NCBI GenBank assembly: GCA_038207155.1
Contig: JBBRAB010000015.1
Span: 1-64,000, forward strand
DNA length: 64,000 bases
DNA from: FEN-1139 sp038207155
Lineage (GTDB): Bacteria > Myxococcota_A > Polyangia > Polyangiales > Polyangiaceae
Direction of reading: 5' to 3'
In this document: positions 19,903-26,999 of the stretch, piece by piece
Layout: every line of letters starts with the position of its first letter
Position numbering within the stretch: the stretch's first letter is position 1
Notes under the pieces: generated by a model
What the model saw: the letters and a program-made list of their open reading frames with translations, nothing else
Databases searched by the model: none
Told to the model about the DNA's origin: nothing
Made by a program: the position numbers and the translations under genes

Positions 19903-20829
19903 GTGCGCACGGTGTTTTTTGGTACCCCTGAGATCGCCATTGCGTCGCTCGACGCGTTGGCCGACACAACGGATTTGGTAGGCGTGGTCTGTCAGCCAGA
20001 TCGTCCCGCCGGTCGGGGTATGTCAACCAAGCCACCGGCGGTCAAGCGTCGTGCCCTAGAACTGGGTCTCGAGGTGTATCAGCCTGAGAAGGTGCGCAGC
20101 GGCGAGCTCGAAGCCTGGTTGCGGGTCCACGAGCTCGACCTGGCCGTCGTGCTGGCTTACGGACGGATCTTGCCGCAGCAAGTGCTCGACGCTCCGCGGC
20201 TCGGCTGCGTCAACCTGCACGCCTCTCTCCTGCCGCGGCACCGCGGGGCTGCGCCGATCCAGGCCTGCCTCCTTCAGGGAGATCCGGAAACCGGGGTCTG
20301 TCTGATGCAAATGGAGGCAGGTCTCGACACGGGCCCCGTGTTCGCACGCCGCACCATCCCAATCGCTGCGGATGAAGACACGGGTAGCTTGACGGCCCGC
20401 CTTGCCACGCTCGCTGCGGAGCTGCTTTCAGCGGAGATTGAGGCCCTGGGACAGTCCCGCCTGACGGCAGTGCCGCAGGAGGAATCGCTGGCGACCTGGG
20501 CCCCACCGATTCGCCATGAAGACCAGTGGCTAGACTTTCATGGCTCGGCGCTCGCACTGGAGCGCCGCGTGCGCGCCCTGCATCCGCGACCCAGCGCCAG
20601 TACGCTGCTCGGCGGCAAGCGGCTAAAGCTCCTGTCCGTGGCGGTCGGCCCCGACCTGGAGCTCGCCCCTGGGTTGGTCCATGTCACTCGTGAGCGCCGC
20701 ATTTTGGTGGGCACGGAGTGCGGAACGCTTGAGCTGCTGCAAGTCCAGCCCGAGGGCAAACGCGCGATGCCGGTCGCAGACTGGCTCAATGGACGGGGCA
20801 TCACTGACGGAGCCAAGCTGGGTGCTTAG
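19903..20829 (+). CDS. fmt: Methionyl-tRNA formyltransferase
   Basis: Formylates Met-tRNA(fMet) with 10-formyl-THF; 308 residues. It starts at GTG (19903), giving MRTVFFGTPEIAIASLDAL, the conserved N-terminus. The catalytic signature is in HASLLPRHRGAAPIQ, with Asn in CVNLHAS upstream. The C-terminal OB-like domain contains RVRALHPRPSAST. The usual partner def is not adjacent. Its 3' end overlaps the next membrane-protein gene. Confidence 0.94.
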   Translation: MRTVFFGTPEIAIASLDALADTTDLVGVVCQPDRPAGRGMSTKPPAVKRRALELGLEVYQPEKVRSGELEAWLRVHELDLAVVLAYGRILPQQVLDAPRLGCVNLHASLLPRHRGAAPIQACLLQGDPETGVCLMQMEAGLDTGPVFARRTIPIAADEDTGSLTARLATLAAELLSAEIEALGQSRLTAVPQEESLATWAPPIRHEDQWLDFHGSALALERRVRALHPRPSASTLLGGKRLKLLSVAVGPDLELAPGLVHVTRERRILVGTECGTLELLQVQPEGKRAMPVADWLNGRGITDGAKLGA

Positions 20830-21457
20830 CGCCCCTGCGCTGCTGGCGAGCAGGTCACCCGAGGACGCGCTCGGCCCATTGACGCAAGCCATTTTGCGCG
20901 AATTGCGCGACGAATTCCCCAATTTCTGCCTACTCTACAAGGCGACGAGTCCCTTTCAGCGCCTGCTGGGGTTGCTGCTGCTCGTGGTCACGTTGGGCGG
21001 ACAGCGGCGCTACGTCTTCAGCTACCACACGGTGATTGGCGACCGGCTCTACCTGGCGGCCCATTGGGACGAGATGAGCGATCTCGCGCGCGTCATCCTG
21101 CTGCGGCATGAGCGCGTGCACCTGCGCCAGAGACGCCGGTACGGCACGCTCTGGATGGCAATCCTGTACTTACTGGTGCCCCTGCCCCTCGGACTTGCCT
21201 GGTACCGCGCTCAAATCGAATGGGAAGCCTATCGCGAGACCCTGCGCGCGACCTATGAGCTTCGCGGAACCGACGCGCTGCTCTCACCTGACTTGCGGCG
21301 CTGGCTTATTGGCCGATTCACTGGGCCTGACTATGGATGGATGTGGCCGTTCCCTCAGACCCTCGAGCGGTGGTACGACGCAGCTCTCGAAGAGCTATTG
21401 AATCCAGTCAGCGACGCCAAGCCCCGGGGAAACCCTCTGAGGACGACGGAGGGCTGA
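20789..21457 (+). CDS. Small membrane protein with HExxH motif, putative metalloprotease
   Basis: About 222 residues, unassigned. ATG 20789 (MDGASLTEPSW) lies inside fmt; GTG 20822, which overlaps the fmt stop by only 8 nt, is an alternative. A hydrophobic segment (LLGLLLLVVTLGG) precedes VILLRHERVHLRQ, which contains HERVH, a HExxH zinc motif. A second hydrophobic segment (MAILYLLVPLPLGLAW) is followed by YRAQIEWEAYRET, whose Glu residues sit where gluzincins hold their third ligand. The ordering of zinc helix, membrane segment and ExE helix recalls M48/M56-type proteases but is much smaller. Activity is inferred only from these motifs. Confidence 0.62.
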   Translation: MDGASLTEPSWVLSAPALLASRSPEDALGPLTQAILRELRDEFPNFCLLYKATSPFQRLLGLLLLVVTLGGQRRYVFSYHTVIGDRLYLAAHWDEMSDLARVILLRHERVHLRQRRRYGTLWMAILYLLVPLPLGLAWYRAQIEWEAYRETLRATYELRGTDALLSPDLRRWLIGRFTGPDYGWMWPFPQTLERWYDAALEELLNPVSDAKPRGNPLRTTEG

Positions 21458-21504
21458 CGCGCTAGACCCCGCACTCACCTGGTACCCGCGAGGAACGCTC
21501 AAGC

Positions 21505-24500
21505 ATGGGAGCTGTTGTAGGAATCGATCTCGGAACGACCAACACCGTGGTGGCGGCCGTTCGCGATGGTCAGCCCACGGCGTTAGCGGACGAGACGGGC
21601 TCGACGCTCATCCCGTCGATCGTCTCGTTCATGCCGAGTGGCTCGGTGCTCGTCGGGGCGACCGCCAAGGATCGACGTCCAGAGGATCCCGCCAACACGG
21701 TCTTCTCAGTCAAGCGCTTGATTGGGCGCACCTGGGACACCTCCGAGGTCACGCAAGCGCGCGCGCGATTTCCCTTCACGCTGCGAGAAGGGCCCGGGCG
21801 CGCCACGTTCGTGTCGGTTCGCAATGAGACCTACACGCTGCCGGAAATCAGCGCATTTGTCCTGCGCAAGGCCAAGGCCCTGGCAGAGCTTGAGCTCGGC
21901 GAGCCCGTCGAGCGCGCGGTCATCACCGTGCCAGCCAATTTCAACGATTTGCAGCGCGCGGCGACCAAAGTCGCGGGGCGTGTTGCGGGGCTGGAGATCC
22001 TTCGCATCCTGAACGAGCCAACCGCTGCCGCGCTCGCCTTCGGGCACGGTGCGGGAGAAGGCGGACGCATCGCGGTGTTCGATTTTGGCGGAGGCACCTT
22101 CGACGTCACGCTGCTCACGCTGACCGACAGCGTGTTTGAAGTGCTGTCCACCGCCGGTAATACTTTTCTCGGTGGCGATGATATCGACGCGGCGATCGCG
22201 GACGAAATGGCCAACGAGCTCGCGGCGCAGCATGGCTTCGATCCTCGCAGTCGCCCCAACGTCTACGCCCGCCTGCGGGATGCGGCCGAGCTCGTCAAGA
22301 CAGGGCTGTCGACCGAGCAGCAGGTGTCGCTTCGCCTTGAGAACCTCGATCGCGAGCATCACTCCCCGCTCGGACTCGATTTTGCCATGACTCGCGCCGA
22401 GCTCGATCGACTCGCGACACCGATTGTCGACCGCACGTTCGACGTCTGTCGCGAGGCCTTTGGGACCGCGCATCTCTCGGTCAAGGATCTCGACCATGTC
22501 TTGATGGTCGGTGGTTCGACGCAAATGCCGCTGGTTCGCGCCCGGGTCGAAGAGTTTTTCGGCCGCCGCGTCGAGGCCCATGTCAATCCTCATGAGGCCG
22601 TCGCGCTGGGTGCTGCTATCCAGGCGCACAGCCTGACGGCGCGCCGCAGCGCCGCAAGCATTCCTGCCCCGCCAACCACCTCGCTGGGTCTCGGTGACGG
22701 CGCGAACCGCAACAAGACTCACCCCTTTGGTCGACTCGGCAGCGTCACCTCCCCTGGCCTCGGCAAGTCCGAGCCGCCGCCGCCGGTCGCTCGCCTCTCG
22801 GCGCCGCCCGTTGAGCCACCCGCTCAATTTACAGGCGTAACGAGCGAGCTTACGGGTCCCTCGACGCGCAGTTTCGGCGAGTCGGACATGCAGCGGAGCA
22901 GTCAGGGTCCACGTACGCTGGCGGGCGTCGGCGGCCGCGAACGTCGCTCGACGAACATGGGGCTCGGCGATCCGACTGACAACGACGCCATGATGCCGGA
23001 CCTGCCACTCGTCGGTGCCGGAGCGGGCCAAGCGCATCCCTTCGATCGCCGCTCGGCTCATGAAATCGAACCACCGCCGCAGAGCGAAGCCGCGCTGCCC
23101 GCCCCTGTGGTTCCCACTCGCGAGGGGGCAGAGCTTCCCACCCTCGCAACGAGTCAGCGTCCCGCTGCCCCGCGTCAGCGCACCATCACTTCACCGGAGT
23201 CTCCGCGCGCCAGCGCGAGGCCACCCGCCATGGGAAGCCATGGCTCGGAGCCTGAGTCGGCTGCAGCCTTCGTCTCGCGCCCGACAGAAAAGCTCGAAGC
23301 GGTAACGACCCCGCATCCCCCGCACGCAGACCGCGCCTCTGATGAGCTGCGCGCCCGCTACGGCAATCTCCCGCTTCGCATGGGAGGCCGGCGCCTCGAC
23401 ACGCGTCCCGACGAGTCGGACAGCGAGGTTTCGTCAACGGCGTTGTCCGGCGAGGGCGAGTGGGATGCAGCGCTGCCGGCATTGAGCGAGCGTCCGCCAC
23501 CCGTGGTCGGTGGCCTGCGCGCGTCGGTGCCAGATGAAATCGCGTCCCTGCCCGCACTCAGCGATCGTCCCCCAGCTCCCGTGGCGTCTGCAATTCGAAC
23601 CGCAGCCATTGGCAAACGCGGCGGACCTGCACCCATTCCGATGCCAATTCATCGGGACGTGCCGCCTGCTCCGCGCGTTCCGGTGATCGCCGAGGAACCC
23701 GAAGAGCTGATGGACATGGAGTTCGATCTGGTCGAGGCAACCTCGCCCGGAGCGCGCTTGCCAGCGCCTGAGCCGCCGTCGCTCGACAACGTGGAACTCG
23801 AGCTACCGATCCCCGATCTTCCACCCAGTCCTACGCGGCCAAGTGCCGCACCTGCGGGACTCGGAGGCACGTTGCCGATGACCCCAAAGGCAGCGCCGGG
23901 CCTGGGTCAGACCGTCGGCATTGCGCCGCGTCCGCTTGGGACTCCCGCGGTGCTGCCCGGTCCGCCTGCAGCGCCGTTCACCGCGCCCACGGTGCCGAGC
24001 GTCGGAGCCGCGCTCGGACCAGTGACGGTTGCACCCCACACGCCGCGCCTGGGCGACGATTCGCCGACACGGACCCAGCCGATGGCTGCGGTCGCGCCCA
24101 ACGTCGCCGCGACGGCCACGATGGCCCTCGCGCCCGCGGGTTCGATCCGGCCCCTGCCCTCGGTGCCGAAGCGCCAGGGCGTGCCACTGCTGATCGATGT
24201 GACTCCGCTCAGCCTGTGCGTCGAGACTCACGGCGGCTATTGCGACGCGCTACTCGAACGCAATGCCAAGGTTCCCTGTGAACGGACGCGTGAGTTCATC
24301 CCCGCCAGTGCCCAACAGGATCGCGTCATCGTACGCGTCGCGCAGGGGGAATCTCCGCGCTTCTCAGAGAACACCCTGCTCGGTGAAATCGAGCTCAGTG
24401 GCCTCACCCCGGGTCCGCGCGGCGCCACGCGCATCGCGGTCACCTTCGGACTCGATTCCGATGGCTGTCTCCAGGTGCGCGCGCTCGATCAGCTCACCGG

Positions 24501-24597
24501 ACGCTCAGCGCTCGCAGAGCTTCGCCTCACTGGCGCCCCCGCGGAAGACGAGGTCGCTCGCATGGTAGCGCGTCAAGCCGCCCATCCTCAGGGCTAA
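21505..24597 (+). CDS. Hsp70-like protein with about 500-residue disordered insertion
   Basis: A 1030-residue Hsp70 relative. Residues 1 to about 375 are a complete actin-like ATPase domain: GIDLGTTNTVVAAV, FDFGGGTFDVTLL, VMVGGSTQMPLVR, NPHEAVALGAA. From about 380 to 890 the sequence is Pro/Ala/Ser/Glu-rich and apparently disordered, with short repeated pieces such as LPALSERPPPVVGGL and LPALSDRPPAPVAS. From about 893 the substrate-binding beta domain resumes (LLIDVTPLSLCVETHGG) and ends near 1005; the alpha-helical lid is almost absent. The interdomain linker that transmits ATP-driven movement has thus been replaced by a long tether. The adjacent J-protein gene is the likely co-chaperone. 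Housekeeping dnaK must be elsewhere. Confidence 0.9.
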   Translation: MGAVVGIDLGTTNTVVAAVRDGQPTALADETGSTLIPSIVSFMPSGSVLVGATAKDRRPEDPANTVFSVKRLIGRTWDTSEVTQARARFPFTLREGPGRATFVSVRNETYTLPEISAFVLRKAKALAELELGEPVERAVITVPANFNDLQRAATKVAGRVAGLEILRILNEPTAAALAFGHGAGEGGRIAVFDFGGGTFDVTLLTLTDSVFEVLSTAGNTFLGGDDIDAAIADEMANELAAQHGFDPRSRPNVYARLRDAAELVKTGLSTEQQVSLRLENLDREHHSPLGLDFAMTRAELDRLATPIVDRTFDVCREAFGTAHLSVKDLDHVLMVGGSTQMPLVRARVEEFFGRRVEAHVNPHEAVALGAAIQAHSLTARRSAASIPAPPTTSLGLGDGANRNKTHPFGRLGSVTSPGLGKSEPPPPVARLSAPPVEPPAQFTGVTSELTGPSTRSFGESDMQRSSQGPRTLAGVGGRERRSTNMGLGDPTDNDAMMPDLPLVGAGAGQAHPFDRRSAHEIEPPPQSEAALPAPVVPTREGAELPTLATSQRPAAPRQRTITSPESPRASARPPAMGSHGSEPESAAAFVSRPTEKLEAVTTPHPPHADRASDELRARYGNLPLRMGGRRLDTRPDESDSEVSSTALSGEGEWDAALPALSERPPPVVGGLRASVPDEIASLPALSDRPPAPVASAIRTAAIGKRGGPAPIPMPIHRDVPPAPRVPVIAEEPEELMDMEFDLVEATSPGARLPAPEPPSLDNVELELPIPDLPPSPTRPSAAPAGLGGTLPMTPKAAPGLGQTVGIAPRPLGTPAVLPGPPAAPFTAPTVPSVGAALGPVTVAPHTPRLGDDSPTRTQPMAAVAPNVAATATMALAPAGSIRPLPSVPKRQGVPLLIDVTPLSLCVETHGGYCDALLERNAKVPCERTREFIPASAQQDRVIVRVAQGESPRFSENTLLGEIELSGLTPGPRGATRIAVTFGLDSDGCLQVRALDQLTGRSALAELRLTGAPAEDEVARMVARQAAHPQG

Positions 24598-24656
24598 CGG
24601 CTCAACCCTGAGCAACTCCCCGTCGTCCCGAGTTCTCCTGCACCGCACCCACTCGC

Positions 24657-25205
24657 ATGGCCCTTTCGAACGACGACCAAGCGACCATTTTAGCCTGGGC
24701 CGAGGCCGTCGACGGCCTCGACTACTACACGCTGCTCGGCCTCGAGCGTGATGCAAATTCGGACGCGGTCGAGAGCGCGTTCCATCGTTTTGCTCTGTCG
24801 TTTCACCCCGACGTTCACCGCGACGCGCCGGCTGCAATTCAACGCGCCACTGCCTTGGTCTTTCAGCGCGCAGCTGAAGCTCAGCGCGTGCTGCGACATC
24901 CCACACTTCGCCTTCGCTACAACCGCGCCCTGCTGTCGGGTCAACGTCGGCTGACCGACTCCTCTATCCCCCCGCCGCTTGACCTCGCCGCAGCGCTCCC
25001 GCAGCTCCATTTGTCTTGTCGCTCAGCGGGAGCCAAGCTCGAGTCACAGCAAGCCGCGCGCGCCTTCACACGGGGGGATCTGGAGAGAGCTCGCCATTGC
25101 CTTGAGCGCGCCCTCGGCTACGACGGCGGAGCCAGTCCGGACCTCAGTCGTTGCCTCGAGGCGCTCGAGACGCTGCCAGCCTCCGAACCGCCGCGCGACA
25201 GCTAA
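24657..25205 (+). CDS. J-domain protein
   Basis: A 182-residue protein. The J-domain spans about 20-90 (DYYTLLGLERDANSDAVES) with an intact HPD in LSFHPDVHRD; the fourth helix has RHPTLRLRYNRAL. After a linker, a TPR-like helical hairpin (ARAFTRGDLERARHCLERALGY) covers about 130-165. No Gly/Phe region or zinc centre, so a type III J-protein. It lies 59 bp after the unusual Hsp70 and is probably co-transcribed, which makes it the natural partner that stimulates that ATPase. There is no signal peptide. Confidence 0.88.
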   Translation: MALSNDDQATILAWAEAVDGLDYYTLLGLERDANSDAVESAFHRFALSFHPDVHRDAPAAIQRATALVFQRAAEAQRVLRHPTLRLRYNRALLSGQRRLTDSSIPPPLDLAAALPQLHLSCRSAGAKLESQQAARAFTRGDLERARHCLERALGYDGGASPDLSRCLEALETLPASEPPRDS

Positions 25206-25590
25206 CGGGGTGTCAGGCGATGTTGGTTGGGGCGGCGTGGACAAGCCGGTTGGCGCACCAAGCCCCCAAGCGGCCCCGGCGCAGCTCCATTGCGAGATTA
25301 TTTCCGAACTGCCAAGAGATTCCGTCAAAGGCACCAATGTCTGCTCGGATTGGCGTGTCCTAGTTCATATCGGAACCATCTGGCTCCCCAACGGTCCGGG
25401 CCACCGAGCCGTTCGTCAAGGAAAGCGCTCCCCTGAGTGCACGAACTCTAGCGATCCTGAACAGAATTGATAAAAGATGGGCGCCCCGAGACCCCAGGGT
25501 CCCGTGGGAGCCGATCCGTGACCACCCCTCTGCGATGTCGCCTGGGTCATTAGTCACGACTGAACAGCCAACAGACCTCGGAGCAGTACG
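25206..25590 (+). other. 385-bp non-coding region
   Basis: No convincing gene. It has a locally AT-richer patch near 25460-25476 (GAATTGATAAAAG) that could hold a -10 region and a perfect dyad GACCC-CA-GGGTC at 25490-25501, both plausible promoter or operator elements for the zinc-ribbon/GYF gene that starts at 25591. Confidence 0.35.
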
Positions 25591-26946
25591 TTGAAGATCT
25601 CCTGCCCTTCTTGCGAAGCTAAGTACTCGATCGGAGACGATAAGGTTCAGAGTCGTCTTGCGAAAATTCGCTGTCGTAAGTGCGGCGCGAACATCGTGAT
25701 CGACGGCCGTGTCGATCCGCCGAGCGTCACCATTGGTGATGCCGCGGACGCGGGCGCAACTGACCAAGCACCACCGGCTGCAGCGAGTCCGGAATTCACC
25801 GTCGATTTTGGTGAAAACGATCAGCGCCCGATGGCGCTCGACGACATCGTTGCAGGCTACAACGCCGGGCAAATCACGGGTGAGACGTACATCTGGGCCG
25901 ACGGCATGTCGGACTGGACACCGCTCGCCAACGTGGAAGAGATCGTCGCAGCGCTCAACGCGGGCGTGCCCGCTGCCAGTGCCCCTGCTGCCGCTAGCGC
26001 GCCCGCCGCGGCAAGCTCGCCGCTGGCTGCTAGTGCACGGGCTGCAGTAAGCTCGCCCGCTGCGGCAAGCTCTCCGGTGGCCGCGCATCGCATGGTGCCG
26101 GAGCCGGCTAAGGCCGCAGCACGCATCGCACCCAAAGCGGGTCGCGATCTGTTCGGCGGCATCGCCTCTGCAGGTAGCGAAGAGGAAGTCACCACCAGCG
26201 CCACGCACGAGCAGCAGGCTCAAGCGGAGAGCTCGTCCACGACCGGCGCGCGCAATGAGTCGAGCGTGCTCTTCTCTCTGTCAGCTCTGACCTCGTCGGC
26301 TCGACCCTCGGTGGCGCCGCCACCCATGGCCGCGACCGCTGCGTCGGCCAGCCGTGACGACTCGGGTCTGATCGATCTCAAGGCACTCACGTCGCAACCT
26401 CAGGCAGCGCCCGACGCGATGGGCGGAGCTCCCCTCGGTGGCCTCGGGGGCTCTCCCTTCGGCGGTTTCGGTGGGTCGCCGCTTGGTGCCGTCTCGGCCT
26501 CGCCAATCGCGAGCCCTGACTATGGGATGCCGCAGCCCAAGAGCAAGACACCGCTCATTCTTGGTCTTGTGGCGATCGCTGCTTTGGTGGGGTTGGCCCT
26601 GGTCTTCATCCTCAAACCCGAACCGCCGGCACCCGTAGTCACGCCGTCCACGCAGGTCGTGGCAGCGCCGACCCCCACGCCCGCACCCACGCCCGAGAAC
26701 CTCGCCAAGCCCCCGCCGACGGGCACCGAAGACGCCGCCGGCGGCACCACGCCGCCCAAGGCAGTGCCTGGCAAGTACACTGGCAGGCCCGGCAAGCCCA
26801 AGCCCGCAGCCGGTACCGGCGACAAGCCCTCCACGAGTTCTGGCGCTTCCGACACGCCCAAGTCCGCGCCCGCGAAGAAGAACCCCTGTGGCTGTGCGCC
26901 GGCGGATCTCGCCTGCAACATGCGTTGCTCGGCCAAGGGCGGCTGA
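25591..26946 (+). CDS. Zinc-ribbon / GYF-domain membrane protein
   Basis: 451 residues from a TTG start (25591) with GGAG seven bases upstream. An MJ0042-type zinc finger opens the protein (MKISCPSCEAKY ... IRCRKCGANI, CxxC pairs at about 5-8 and 28-31). A GYF_2 domain spans about 80-125 (MALDDIVAGYNAGQITGE). A long Ala/Ser/Gly linker follows, then one membrane segment near 318-340 (LILGLVAIAALVGLALVFIL). The outer part is Pro/Thr/Lys-rich and ends in a Cys cluster (CGCAPADLACNMRC). The same zinc ribbon-GYF-TM order occurs in GltJ/AgmX of the Myxococcus gliding machinery; the TonB-like end of GltJ is not seen here. It is likely a polar or envelope-spanning adaptor. Confidence 0.85.
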   Translation: MKISCPSCEAKYSIGDDKVQSRLAKIRCRKCGANIVIDGRVDPPSVTIGDAADAGATDQAPPAAASPEFTVDFGENDQRPMALDDIVAGYNAGQITGETYIWADGMSDWTPLANVEEIVAALNAGVPAASAPAAASAPAAASSPLAASARAAVSSPAAASSPVAAHRMVPEPAKAAARIAPKAGRDLFGGIASAGSEEEVTTSATHEQQAQAESSSTTGARNESSVLFSLSALTSSARPSVAPPPMAATAASASRDDSGLIDLKALTSQPQAAPDAMGGAPLGGLGGSPFGGFGGSPLGAVSASPIASPDYGMPQPKSKTPLILGLVAIAALVGLALVFILKPEPPAPVVTPSTQVVAAPTPTPAPTPENLAKPPPTGTEDAAGGTTPPKAVPGKYTGRPGKPKPAAGTGDKPSTSSGASDTPKSAPAKKNPCGCAPADLACNMRCSAKGG

Positions 26947-26970
26947 GTTCGCGCAGCGCTTACGCGCCCT

Positions 26971-26999
26971 ACGCCCAGTGCGCTCAGCGTACTGGGCGT
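26971..26999. terminator. Bidirectional hairpin between convergent genes
   Basis: A 13-bp stem with one mismatch (ACGCCCAGTGCGC / GCGTACTGGGCGT) and a 3-base loop lies just after the zinc-ribbon/GYF stop and overlaps the last codons of the convergent HEAT gene. Confidence 0.6.

Noticed and set aside
21706..23061. 451-codon minus-strand frame opposite the Hsp70
   Set aside because: Shadow of a GC-rich gene; no domain or SD, opposite a clear ATPase domain.
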